From positions 1 to 54,456 of the forward strand of contig JADKIP010000007.1 in the NCBI GenBank assembly GCA_016721185.1: 54,456 nt of DNA. The letters run 5' to 3'. Shown here piece after piece: positions 1-8,146 of this stretch (positions are counted from its first letter, which is position 1; every line of letters begins with the position of its first letter). The notes below the pieces were generated by a model. That model was given only the letters and a program-made list of their open reading frames with translations, was not told the DNA's origin and made no database searches. The translations under genes were made by a program, and so were the position numbers. Source of the DNA: Candidatus Dechloromonas phosphorivorans (GTDB lineage: Bacteria > Pseudomonadota > Gammaproteobacteria > Burkholderiales > Rhodocyclaceae).

Positions 1-150
1 CGGGACCAGCAGAATGGTGGTGGAAGCGAGGCAGAGCAGGACGAACGCCAGCGCAACACGTGCCCGATAGGGTCGTAGAAAGGGCCAGAGGCCGGCCAGG
101 GTTGAGAGCTTGCGGGGATGTTCAGGCGCTGTCTGGATTTTGTTTCGCAT
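1..150 (-). CDS. ABC transporter transmembrane protein, N-terminal fragment (partial)
   Basis: The minus strand opens with an ATG at 150 and runs off the window, giving exactly 50 codons. The peptide starts with a short polar leader, then has the pattern W-P-F-L-R-P-Y-R followed by a long hydrophobic stretch. That pattern is typical of the first membrane helix of MsbA/LapB-type half-size ABC exporters, where a 'LxPYR' stretch precedes TM1. The rest of the membrane domain and the ATPase are outside the window, so substrate and exact subfamily cannot be told. It is separated by about 200 bases from the histidine kinase on the same strand, and nothing recognisable lies in that gap. The identification rests on a short stretch and is tentative. 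Confidence 0.5.
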   Translation of the reverse strand, partial: MRNKIQTAPEHPRKLSTLAGLWPFLRPYRARVALAFVLLCLASTTILLVP

Positions 151-352
151 GGCTGATTATGCTTGATCGCGCTGGTGAACGACGTTGGTACAGGTTCGTT
201 CAAGGCCGCAAGTTGGGATCAATCGGCCCGGATACGGGAATCAGCGGAATGCTGTGGTCAACTCGAATTTCGGGCTATTTTTCGAGTCAGCGGCCGGGCC
301 GAGAAACCATAAATTATCGCTTGTAAAACCCAAGGCTCATTTCCACAGGCCG

Positions 353-2464
353 TTATTGCAAGCTTCTGCAGCCGATGTTCACACTCAACGCCCTTGGCGA
401 TCGGAGCCATTTAAGGACCAGCGTATAGAAGCTGGATCAATCGGCCTGCTGATGAAGCCGTTCATGCCGGCCGCGAAGCAAAGCGCCCGGTCTTCTGCGA
501 AGGCATTCGCCGTCATCGCAGCGATCGGCACTTCATGCCCCGAGGCGAGGGCGCGAACTGCCGGTTGCTTCAGGCCATCCATTCTGGGCACATTTGCATG
601 TCCATCAGAATCCCGTCGCAGTGCAGCCGGCCCGCCATCTCGACCGCCTCCACGCTGTCCCCTGGCGATCTCGACGATTTTCCAGCCTGACTTCTTCAAG
701 CATCATGGTGGCGATTTCGCACTGATCGGCCGGTTTTCCGTCAGCATAATATGCGGCGTCACGGAAGTTGCCGCGCGGGAGCCGCGCTTCCGCATCGCAG
801 TACCCCGCCTCAGTCGAGGGCAATGAATCCAGCGGTCATTTTTTCAGCCGTGGGCAGCAAACCAGAAAGTACTGCCCTGGCCGGGAACGCTGGTCGCGCT
901 TCGCCTCGCCTTTGCATGGTCTGGGTAATGCCTGGTGATGGTCAGCCCCAACCGGTGAGGCCATTATTTGCGCGTTGCACAACCGTTTGGCTTGTTCAAA
1001 GGGGTTGAAAAGGCGGGCCAGCGACCCGGGTGCGATGCCCGCCGGTATATCGCTCACCTCAAAACGCAACAGCATCTGCGTCGAACTTTCCGCAAACTGA
1101 CGCGCACGTCACGTCGGCGGTTTCGGTAAATTTGATGCTGCTGATGGCGTAACTGATGAGGGCCGCCCCGTTCCAGGCGCGTCGGGGTGCCAATCAGGCG
1201 GTAAGGCAGGGCGACCACCCGGTCGTCGTGGGCGCAAGTTTTTCGTATTGGCCTTTCCAGCAGCATCGAGCGAATGCTCTCGAAAAGTGTTTACTTTGCG
1301 GACATTGGTTTCTCCAGCACAAGCCGCCCGGCTCGATTTTCGAGACATCAAGCACCGCGTTGATGGTTTCCAGCAGGTACTTCCAGCGGCATCCAGTTTG
1401 TCCAGGCGCTCAAGTTGCTCGGTGGGAGGCCGCGCCGGATCAGGCTGGCGTGGCCATTGATCGCATTGAGCGGCGTCCTGATTTCATGGCTCATATTGGC
1501 GAGGAAGGCGCGGGTCGATTTGTTATGCTCTCGGCTGCTTCCCTTTGGCCCGCGCATTAAATCCAGCGTCTCGCGCCGCAACCGTCGCTTCCAGCGAGTC
1601 GCGCTGCTGCGCCAGGGCCTGTTCGCGCATTGCCACATGCCGTCAGCCATCTGGTTGAAAGTTTGCGCCAGCTCGGTCAATTCATCCTGGCTGCTTTCCT
1701 CAACACGAACCTTCTTTATCTCCGCGCGACAAGCGCCCGGCACTGGATCGCAACTGCTCCAGCCGGCGCAGGATAAGGCGATCCATGAACAACCCGACCG
1801 TCAGGAAAAATCAACATAAAAGCGGTCAGATCGTCTTACAAACGGTTTGTCCAACGATCCCAAAAGCCCGCCTCAAAGCGCTCAAGGGGGAGCTTGATGC
1901 TCATAACGCTTCAGATCACCCACGGCATAGTCATAGGATTCGCCGTACTGATTGGTGATGCTTTCTGGTGCATTCTCCCGCTTTGCCGTGGCACATCAGG
2001 CAATAAGGCTCGATCCAGATCGGTGCGGTGTAATGAAACCAGCGCTGTCCGGCGTCATCCTGAATCGCCTCCATCCGTTCAGGCGTTTGCGGTTGCCCCT
2101 GGGTAACGCCATCGCCGCCAGCTCAGCGGTCGGCCTGATTGGCCGGATTGCGCGGGCGGTCTGGAGACATTGTTCCAGGGGGGCCAGCCGTTGTTCGGGT
2201 CCAGTTGGCGTAATCTCCCAAATTCGCGCCATCGAGTGCGCGGGCAGGAAGCCAATGGTTTTTTCATTGACCGGCAACTCACCGGCAATGAACTGCTGGT
2301 GATAAACGCGCTGGTTGCCATCAGCAAGGCCCGCTTGGTTTGCAATGTCAATTTCCTGCTCAACCCGTTGGTCGCGGTGGATTTTGCCAGGAAGTCGTCA
2401 GATCCAGAGCCAGCACAGTCAGCACCAGGCCCAAAACCAGCCACATTTTTACACGCAGCTTCAT
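353..2464 (-). pseudogene. Hybrid sensor histidine kinase with DUF3365-like haem domain, frameshifted
   Basis: Several minus-strand frames together spell a hybrid kinase of about 700 residues. Starting at the ATG at 2464 there is a signal/TM helix, then a sensor region with C-L-M-C-H-G (bases 1985-2002), a CxxCH c-type haem motif followed by a Y-G-E-S-Y-D-Y-A-V-G-D-L stretch. This is the pattern of the Tll0287-like (DUF3365) haem sensor domain. Next come a HAMP-like segment (ELAQTFNQMADGM) and a HisKA box with the phospho-acceptor His in NMSHEIRTPLNAI (about 1490). The end is a receiver domain, with AMTANAF and GMNGFISRPID near 450-530 and a stop at 353-355. No single frame covers it: at least five frame changes are needed. 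They are either real decay or sequencing error, since the local protein patterns remain well conserved. Probable role: redox or ligand sensing at the membrane. Confidence 0.7.
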
Positions 2465-2730
2465 GGGTTTATCTTCAACGGGATTAGCGTCACGCTTGGC
2501 AGGTATCACGATCTGGCTAAGGTCGTACTCCGGTCAGGCTTATGCAGCAAGAATCACCAGAGGATGTTTCCGAGGCTCTTGGATAGACCATCATTTGATA
2601 TAAAGGAATAAAAAATTGCAACCAAACCAAGAACCAACGAGGTCATGGTGCTGCATTAGAAACTCGGTAAGATTGGTTGATTTGCCAAGGCCCAGTAGAA
2701 ACCATAACCAGCACAAAGACCAAAGTACTT

Positions 2731-4340
2731 AGTCGGTCCTGCAAAATTCATCTGAGCGCTCCGTTCAAGCGGAAATTCTGAGTGAGCGAGTTGGATCGGG
2801 CATGGTCGCTGCTGAGGAGCGCAATCAACAGCAGTAAAACCGGGCGCAAAAAAGTGGCCTTTAGGCCCAGACGGAGCATAGCCCGCAGCAACCAGCGCAG
2901 GTTGTAGCCGGTAGCACACAGCACGGCATGCAGGGCATCCCCTGTTGTCCTTGGAGCCAGCAGCGATCCATCCGGTTATCCGACTTGAGGTGGCCAATCG
3001 CTGGTTCTACCGCCTGTCGTCGCTTGAGCCAGCGGCGCTGTTGCTTGGTCAGCGACTTGTACTTGCCGCGATGAATGATCTCCACCTGGGGATTGTCACG
3101 ATCGACGCCACGAAAGCCCAGATCAACGACCACTTCTTTCGGCGACCGGCCCACATCTTCGAGCAGGATGTTTGTCTGTTCGAGTTGTGCCGAGAGAATG
3201 TGACCATCATAGGGGTTGCCGGGAAAGGTTCGCGCCCCGACCATCAGGCCGCTCTTGTGGGTTACGACGATGCTGGCCTTGACACCGAACTCGTAGGGTT
3301 TCCGGGCTTTGCCCTTGCCGATGCATTCGACTTCCGGCGCATGCAGGGCGTACAGCTTGTTCTTATCCTTCGGTTGTTGCTTGTGAATGCGTTCGGCCCG
3401 TTCGAGCAGCGTGTTCAGAGGAGCGATGGCACTCGGCGATTCACTGATCGGGCTCGTCAGTTTGCGTTTGATTTCGCGCAGCACGATACCGAGGATGGTG
3501 CGCTGGCGTTTGACGGTGCGCCGCAGGCGCTTGAACTGTTTGGCGTGGGCGTAGCCGCCGGCCTTGCGGCGCAGTTCCTTGCCTTCTTTCACGAAGGTCT
3601 GTTTCAAGGCGATGCCGACGCGCTTCGCGGCTTGCACAACCTTGGCCCGGGCGATTTCCAGCAAGCGGCTATCGACCGGATGGGCGATGGCTTTCTCCTG
3701 GACGGTGGTGTCAACAATGACCCGTTCGAATTCCGCCGGTCGTATGGCTTTGCTCTGCACGGCCGTGTCGATGGTTGCCTTGAGCAGTTCTTCCACCCCG
3801 GCTTCGCCGATGGCGGTGCGAAAGCGGCCAATCTGGGTGGCATCGCAGGGGAGTGTCGGCGTGTAGTAGTCCTGGCCGCTGAAGTATTGCCAGACCACGT
3901 TCTCCGACCAGCGGGCCACCAGTTCCTCGTCGCTCAGGTTGAAGGCGTGCTTGAGGTAGAGCAGTGCGGCCATCAAGCGGATCGGCAGACGTGGCCGGCC
4001 GGCGGCACTGACCCCGGCACCAGCAATCTCCAGCGTCGTCCCGAACAAATCGCTGCCGGGCATCACCTTCCCTGCCCGATTCTTGCGGGCAAAGGCCGGC
4101 GCCAAAGCGGCTTCGATCTGGCCCCAAGGCAATCGACCTGCGAGCACCACCAAGGGATGTCGGAGATCAATCATTTGATCGAGTCGGGCGCGGAAAAAAT
4201 CGTCGGTAGCCATCAGAACTTCCCTCAATTTCTCTCAGGTTTCCACAGGCATTATTTTAATTTCTCGGGGATTCCATGGGGAAGATTTCCGGTGCAAACC
4301 ATCTGTTCATAAGCGTTTCCGGACTTTTGCAGGGCCGACT
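2731..4340 (-). mobile_element. IS5-family-like insertion sequence, copy 1
   Basis: A 1,610-bp element with imperfect terminal inverted repeats: AGTCGGTCCTGCAAAA at the left end and AGTCGGCCCTGCAAAA (reverse complement of the right end), 15 of 16 matching. It is flanked by the 4-bp direct repeat ACTT at 2727-2730 and 4341-4344, a clean target-site duplication. It encodes one DDE transposase on the minus strand. A nearly identical second copy begins 12 bases further on. IS5-type assignment comes from the transposase and the 4-bp duplication; the exact ISfinder name is not known to me. Confidence 0.9.
2861..4213 (-). CDS. IS5-family-like DDE transposase (copy 1)
   Basis: The transposase of about 450 residues catalyses cut-and-paste movement of the element. 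I chose the ATG at 4213 (M-A-T-D-D-F-F) because GAGGGAAG sits just upstream. The N-terminal third is the DUF772-type region (WSENVVWQYFSG, QIGRFR). The DDE catalytic residues are visible as D168 in IVDTT, D364 in VVDLGFRG and E403 in AVEPAIGHLKSD, with the usual Y/R spacing after the last. The last 35 residues look out of frame. After D-R-C-W-L the expected G-D-A-L-H-A-V-L-C is found only in another frame, with the change at a GGGG run near 2940. The same change occurs in copy 2. The protein may therefore have a scrambled C-terminus, or one G is missing from the sequence. Confidence 0.85.
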   Translation of the reverse strand: MATDDFFRARLDQMIDLRHPLVVLAGRLPWGQIEAALAPAFARKNRAGKVMPGSDLFGTTLEIAGAGVSAAGRPRLPIRLMAALLYLKHAFNLSDEELVARWSENVVWQYFSGQDYYTPTLPCDATQIGRFRTAIGEAGVEELLKATIDTAVQSKAIRPAEFERVIVDTTVQEKAIAHPVDSRLLEIARAKVVQAAKRVGIALKQTFVKEGKELRRKAGGYAHAKQFKRLRRTVKRQRTILGIVLREIKRKLTSPISESPSAIAPLNTLLERAERIHKQQPKDKNKLYALHAPEVECIGKGKARKPYEFGVKASIVVTHKSGLMVGARTFPGNPYDGHILSAQLEQTNILLEDVGRSPKEVVVDLGFRGVDRDNPQVEIIHRGKYKSLTKQQRRWLKRRQAVEPAIGHLKSDNRMDRCWLQGQQGMPCMPCCVLPATTCAGCCGLCSVWA

Positions 4341-4351
4341 ACTTACTATAT
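4341..4351. repeat. 11-bp spacer holding target duplications of both IS copies
   Basis: The spacer reads ACTTACTATAT. Its first four bases are the right-hand ACTT duplication of copy 1, and its last four (ATAT, 4348-4351) are the left-hand duplication of copy 2, repeated at 5958-5961. Each copy therefore inserted on its own event, 7 bp apart in the original target. Confidence 0.85.
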
Positions 4352-5957
4352 AGTCGGTCCTGCAAAATTCATCTGAGCGCTCCGTTCAAGCGGAAATTCT
4401 GAGTGAGCGAGTTGGATCGGGCATGGTCCTGCTGAGGAGCGCAATCAACAGCAGTAAAACCGGGCGCAAAAAGTGGCCTTTAGGCCCAGACGGAGCATAG
4501 CCCGCAGCAACCAGCGCAGGTTGTAGCCGGTAGCACACAGCACGGCATGCAGGGCATCCCCTGTTGTCCTTGGAGCCAGCAGCGATCCATCCGGTGATCC
4601 GACTTGAGGTGGCCAATCGCTGGTTCTACCGCCTGTCGTCAGCCGAGCCAGCGGCGCTGTTGTTGCTTGGTCAGCGACTTGCCTTGCCGCGATGAATGAT
4701 CTCCCCTGGGGATTGTCACGATCGACGCCACGAAAGCCCAGATCAACCACCACTTCTTTCGGTGACCGGCCCACATCTTCGAGCAGGATGTTCGTCTGTT
4801 CGAGTTGTGCTGAGAGAATGTGACCATCATAGGGGTTGCCGGGAAAGGTTCGCGCGCCCCGACCATCAGGCCGCTCTTGTGGGTTACGACGATGCTGGCC
4901 TTGACACCGAACTCGTAGGGTTTCGGGCTTTGCCCTTGCCGATGCATTCGACTTCCGGCGCATGCAGGGCATACAGCTTGTTTTGTCCTTCGGTTGTTGC
5001 TTGCGGATGCGTTCGGCCCGTTCGAGCAGCGTGTTCAGAGGAGCGATGGCACTCGGCGATTCACTGATCGGGCTCGTCAGTTTGCGTTTGATTTCGCGCA
5101 GCACGATGCCAAGGATCGTGCGCTGGCGTTTGACCGTGCGCCGCAGACGCTTGAACTGTTTCGCGTGGGCGTAGCCGCCGGCCTTGCGGCGCAGTTCCTT
5201 GCCTTCTTTCACGAAGGTCTGTTTCAAGGCGATGCCGACGCGCTTCGCGGCTTGCACAACCTTGGCCCGGGCGATTTCCAGCAAGCGGCTATCGACCGGA
5301 TGGGCGATGGCTTTCCTGGACGGTGGTGTCAACCAATGACCCGTTCGAATTCCGCCGGTCGTATGGCTCTGCTCTGCACGGCCGTGTCGATGGTTGCCTT
5401 GAGCAGTTCTTCCACTCCCGCTTCGCCGATGGCCGTGCGAAAGCGGCCAATTTGGGTGCCATCGCAGGGCAGTTGCGGCGTGTAGTAGTCCTGACCACTA
5501 AAGTATTGCCAGACCACGTTCTCCGACCAGCGGGCGACCAGTTCCTCGTCGCTCAGGTTGAAGGCGTGCTTGAGATAGAGCAGCGCCGCCATCAGCCGGA
5601 TCGGCAAACGCGGCCAGCCGGCGGCACTGACACCGGCGCCGGCAATCTCCAACGTCGTCCCGAACAAATCACTGCCTAGCATCACCTTCCCTGCCCGATG
5701 CTTGCGGGCAAAGGCCGGCGCCAAAGCGGCTTCGATCTGCCCCAAGGCAATCGACCTGCGAGCACCACCAAGGGATGTCGGAGATCAATCATTTGATCGA
5801 GTCGGGCGCGGAAAAATCGTCGGTAGCCATCAGAACTTCCCTCAATTTCTCTCAGGTTTCCACAGGCATTATTTTAATTTCTCGGGGATTCCATGGGGAA
5901 GATTTCCGGTGCAAACCATCTGTTCATAAGCGTTTCCGGACTTTTGCAGGGCCGACT
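4352..5957 (-). mobile_element. IS5-family-like insertion sequence, copy 2
   Basis: This 1,606-bp second copy lies in the same orientation and has the same terminal repeats as copy 1. It is flanked by a 4-bp ATAT duplication at 4348-4351 and 5958-5961. It differs from copy 1 by scattered substitutions and many one- to three-base indels. Examples are five A instead of six in the run near 5815, CTTTCCTGG for CTTTCTCCTGG near 5312, and CAACCAATG for CAACAATG near 5331. These break the transposase frame. Confidence 0.88.
4445..5830 (-). pseudogene. IS5-family-like transposase, frameshifted (copy 2)
   Basis: The same transposase as in copy 1, read from the ATG at 5830 but split over at least three frames. 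The N-terminal domain is readable from about 5745 to 5335 (GQIEAALAPAFARKHRAGKV to RPAEFERVI). The middle and C-terminal parts are readable from 5332 downwards, with further breaks near 4990, 4860 and 4640. In the last part the frame encodes G-D-A-L-H-A-V-L-C-A-T-G-Y-N, the proper IS5-type C-terminus. As written it cannot make an active transposase. Many breaks are small indels in runs of one base, so sequencing error cannot be excluded. If the frames are truly broken, movement of this copy would depend on a transposase supplied in trans. Confidence 0.8.
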
Positions 5958-5961
5958 ATAT

Positions 5962-6379
5962 AAATGAAATGCAATTTCAGCTTTTCGTTTGCTTCGTTCA
6001 TTGAAAACCCTTTGCTTTCCCCCGTCCAAGTAACACGGGGGGCTATGGATACATGGAAATAGGTAATCCGCGGGAGATTACGCCTTTAGCATTCTTTCCT
6101 CAAGATAAACAGCATACGTGGCGGGCCTGCACGCGCCGTGCGGCGCGCGGGCGTAACCACCATTGAAAACGCTCTGCCCTTCGATGAAGTGCAACAAAAG
6201 CGTTCTCAGGAAACCAAGGCTGAAAGGGAATCATTGCTTCTCGAACTGGCTGGCGTTCGGTGGCATGTGGCTTTGCCGATGGATCTCATTTTGCCGAGCA
6301 ATATCGAGGCTTTCAGCATAGCGACACGGTATCGACGAAGGGCAGCTACGCCAAGCTGACAAATGCGACCGCCCAAACG
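5962..6379. other. Intergenic stretch with no recognised gene
   Basis: About 420 bases between the second IS copy and the terminator beside tRNA-Arg. The first 40 bases (to 6001) are the start of the interrupted membrane-protein gene on the minus strand. From about 6056 a plus-strand frame can be read from an ATG, but it stops at 6166. A second frame (6138-6359, 73 codons) contains a charged stretch (EVQQKRSQETKAERE) and a tryptophan-rich piece. I recognise neither. They could be worn remains of a gene. CGCGCCGTGCGGCGCGCG near 6131 is a GC-rich palindromic patch. Confidence 0.4.
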
Positions 6380-6413
6380 AAAAAAGGCACTTCAAAAGAA
6401 GTGCCTTTTTTCG
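6380..6413. terminator. Rho-independent terminator after tRNA-Arg (works in both directions)
   Basis: GGCACTTC and GAAGTGCC form an 8-bp stem around an AAAA loop, flanked by A-runs on one side and T-runs on the other, so it is U-tailed in either direction. It lies 9 bases beyond the 3' end of the minus-strand tRNA-Arg and probably ends that transcript. Confidence 0.85.
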
Positions 6414-6421
6414 TTTTTATC

Positions 6422-6498
6422 TGGTGCGCCCGACACGATTCGAACGTGCGACTTCTACCTTCGGAGGGTAGCACTCTATCCAGCTGAGCTACGGGCGC
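6422..6498 (-). tRNA. tRNA-Arg (anticodon CCG)
   Basis: On the minus strand a 77-base cloverleaf can be folded: acceptor GCGCCCG/CGGGCGC, D-arm with AGCTCAGCTGGATAGAGT, anticodon stem CTACC/GGTAG enclosing CTCCGAA (anticodon CCG, reading CGG codons), and T-arm with GTTCGAATC. CCA is encoded in the DNA at 6422-6424. No second copy of its 3' end was noticed in the window, so there is no sign that it served as an integration site. Confidence 0.95.
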
Positions 6499-6523
6499 TT
6501 GGGTCCAACATTACAGCAAATGC

Positions 6524-6571
6524 GGTTGTCACCTGACGGGACTTAAAGCAAAATTCATTTTTGTGACAACC
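6524..6571. repeat. 9-bp inverted repeat upstream of the HDOD gene
   Basis: GGTTGTCAC (6524-6532) and GTGACAACC (6563-6571) are perfect inverted copies 30 bases apart, in the region between tRNA-Arg and the HDOD gene. It could be a pair of operator half-sites or a weak stem. No T-run follows, so it is not a standard terminator. Function unknown. Confidence 0.35.
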
Positions 6572-6706
6572 TGTTAGCGTTCAGCAGGGTAAAAATCCAA
6601 CGAAACGATATCAAGGAGGCAGGATTCTACCTTTAGCAAGCGGTTGAGTCCATGCTGATAAGGCTAGTCCATTTTTGCTGGCAACAATTTGAGAGGCAAG
6701 GCACTG

Positions 6707-7576
6707 ATGTCAGATCTAATCGATCACGAACTTTCCCACGAAGACCTCCAAAAGGTCATGTCAACTATCGACATTCCGGCCTGCCCCATCGTGGTCACGA
6801 ACGCCATGCAGGAAGCACAAAAGGATGAGCCTGATCTTGGCAATCTGGCCAAGCTGATTGGCAACGATGCCGGCCTGTCCGCAGCTGCGCTCAAGCTGGC
6901 CAATTCGCCGCTGTATGGCAGCAGTAACAGGATATCCGGCGTCCGCCAGGCCGTTGACCGCCTGGGCACCAAGAACATCGTCTGCGTTGTTGTCTCCGTG
7001 GCGCTGAGAGCCAGCATGAATGGCGTGCCGGCGGCCTGGCTGGAAAAATTCTGGCAACGCACGACGTTGCTGGCCATCATCGCCAGCCTGATCGCGAAGC
7101 GCCAGTACGGTATTTCGCCGGATGCTGCCTACACCTATGCGCTGTTCCACGATGCCGCCATCCCGATGATGATGCGGCGCTTCCCGAATTACGTCGAAGT
7201 GATTGAGGCGGCTCGCCGGGACGGCAAGATGCTGGCGGCTGCAGAAGAAGAGTATTTCCCTTGCTCGCACCCGATTGTTGGGTCGCTACTGGTTCGCAAC
7301 TGGGGATTGCCGCCGATTCTGGGTCAGGCGATCCGCTTTCACCATGAGCCGGATGCTTACGAATTGCCGGACCGCACGCTACCTGGCGGCGCGCTGGCCT
7401 TTATCGCCGTGACGCAGGTGGCGGAATATTTGATGACCGAGTTGCTCAATGACACGGATATCGAAGTCGGTCACGAGCTGTTTGAAAAGGCGCAGGATTA
7501 TCTGGGCATCTCGGAAAGTGACCTGGATGATCTGCGGCAGCGGGTTGCGGCGGCCATTGAAGGCGAAACCCACTAA
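6707..7576 (+). CDS. HDOD domain protein
   Basis: A cytoplasmic signalling protein of 289 residues. The start is the ATG at 6707 (M-S-D-L-I-D-H-E), preceded by GAGAGGCAAG; a TTG 18 bases earlier is possible but less likely. Residues about 20-215 match the HDOD fold: I-P-A-C-P near the start, L-I-G-N-D-A-G-L-S-A-A-A-L-K-L-A-N-S-P-L-Y, then A-Y-T-Y-A-L-F-H-D-A, and V-G-S-L-L-V-R-N-W-G-L-P. HDOD proteins are degenerate relatives of HD phosphohydrolases that usually act as signal adaptors, often linked to c-di-GMP and motility, rather than as enzymes. The gene stands alone, and the next gene on the plus strand begins 570 bases later. No output domain is fused to it. Confidence 0.85.
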   Translation: MSDLIDHELSHEDLQKVMSTIDIPACPIVVTNAMQEAQKDEPDLGNLAKLIGNDAGLSAAALKLANSPLYGSSNRISGVRQAVDRLGTKNIVCVVVSVALRASMNGVPAAWLEKFWQRTTLLAIIASLIAKRQYGISPDAAYTYALFHDAAIPMMMRRFPNYVEVIEAARRDGKMLAAAEEEYFPCSHPIVGSLLVRNWGLPPILGQAIRFHHEPDAYELPDRTLPGGALAFIAVTQVAEYLMTELLNDTDIEVGHELFEKAQDYLGISESDLDDLRQRVAAAIEGETH

Positions 7577-7581
7577 ACCGC

Positions 7582-8082
7582 TCAGTCGAAGAAGGTACGC
7601 GCAGCCTCGAAACGCTGCGCGTAATAGCGATCATTCAGCCGGTCGATGCGCACGCGGCCATTGCTGGAAGGCGCATGAATAAAGCGCTGGTCGCCCAGAT
7701 AGATCCCGACATGGGAAAACGGCCGCTTGAGGGTATTAAAAAAGACCAGATCACCCGGCCGCAGCAGGTTCCGTTCGACGGGACGGCCATTGCGGGCAAT
7801 ATCGGCGGCGCTGCCCTGGACTTTCAAACCGGCGGCCTGACCGTAGATGTAACTCACCATACCGCTGCAATCAAGCCCGGCGTCGGGGTTCTTGCCACCG
7901 AAGCGATAGCCGGTATCGATCAAACCCAGCGCGTACAGCGCGACCTCGTTGCCCTGCTCGCTGACGGCCAGTGGGGCTTGCGATATAGTGCCCGTCGACG
8001 TCACCGGACGCGGTGCGGGGCCACTGCAAGCCGCCAGCAGGGTCACCACCAGCGCAACGGGGAATAGTGCGGGAAGACGCAT
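7582..8082 (-). CDS. NlpC/P60 family cell-wall hydrolase lipoprotein
   Basis: A 166-residue lipoprotein that probably cleaves peptide stem bonds in peptidoglycan. The start ATG at 8082 gives a proper signal peptide (MRLPALFPVALVVTLLAAC) with a lipobox L-L-A-A-C. The NlpC/P60 domain fills the C-terminal two thirds. It has catalytic C72 in D-C-S-G-M, the R-P-G-D-L-V-F-F stretch, and H124 in F-S-H-V-G-I-Y, with I-H-A-P-S following. Length and layout match small Spr/NlpC-type murein endopeptidases. It converges on the HDOD gene (6 bases between stops) and diverges from gabD (64 bases between starts). A longer reading from an ATG at 8109 is possible but would spoil the signal peptide. Confidence 0.9.
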   Translation of the reverse strand: MRLPALFPVALVVTLLAACSGPAPRPVTSTGTISQAPLAVSEQGNEVALYALGLIDTGYRFGGKNPDAGLDCSGMVSYIYGQAAGLKVQGSAADIARNGRPVERNLLRPGDLVFFNTLKRPFSHVGIYLGDQRFIHAPSSNGRVRIDRLNDRYYAQRFEAARTFFD

Positions 8083-8146
8083 TGAGTTAAGGCACTTTCT
8101 TCGGAACATATTACAAGTTACCGTTTTTACAGGATTTTTCAAGGCC

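Larger units (their letters stand above)
2554..6001 (-). pseudogene. Small two-helix membrane protein gene interrupted by two insertion sequences
   Basis: Removing both IS copies and one copy of each 4-bp target duplication joins 6001-5962 to 4351-4345 to 2730 and downwards. The joined minus strand then reads continuously from an ATG at 6001: M-N-E-A-N-E-K-L-K, a hydrophobic helix (HFIYIVSTLVFVLVMV), and S-T-G-P-W. The frame shifts once near 2650, after which a second hydrophobic segment (TSLVLGLVAIFYSFI) follows and a stop lies at 2554. A purine-rich AAAGGG lies 6-10 bases before the ATG. Continuity of the frame across the insertion point supports one original gene of roughly 75 codons with two membrane helices. 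I do not recognise the family. The gene lies just upstream of the hybrid kinase on the same strand and may have been co-transcribed with it. Confidence 0.55.

Noticed and set aside
2945..4312. Long 455-codon plus-strand frame over IS copy 1
   Set aside because: It is the antisense shadow of the transposase; the minus strand has the DDE motifs.
4352..5957. Copy 2 of the IS as a different IS type
   Set aside because: Ends, orientation and nearly the whole sequence match copy 1; differences are small substitutions and indels.
6422..6498. tRNA-Arg as attachment site of an integrated element
   Set aside because: No integrase gene and no second copy of the tRNA 3' end were seen in the window.
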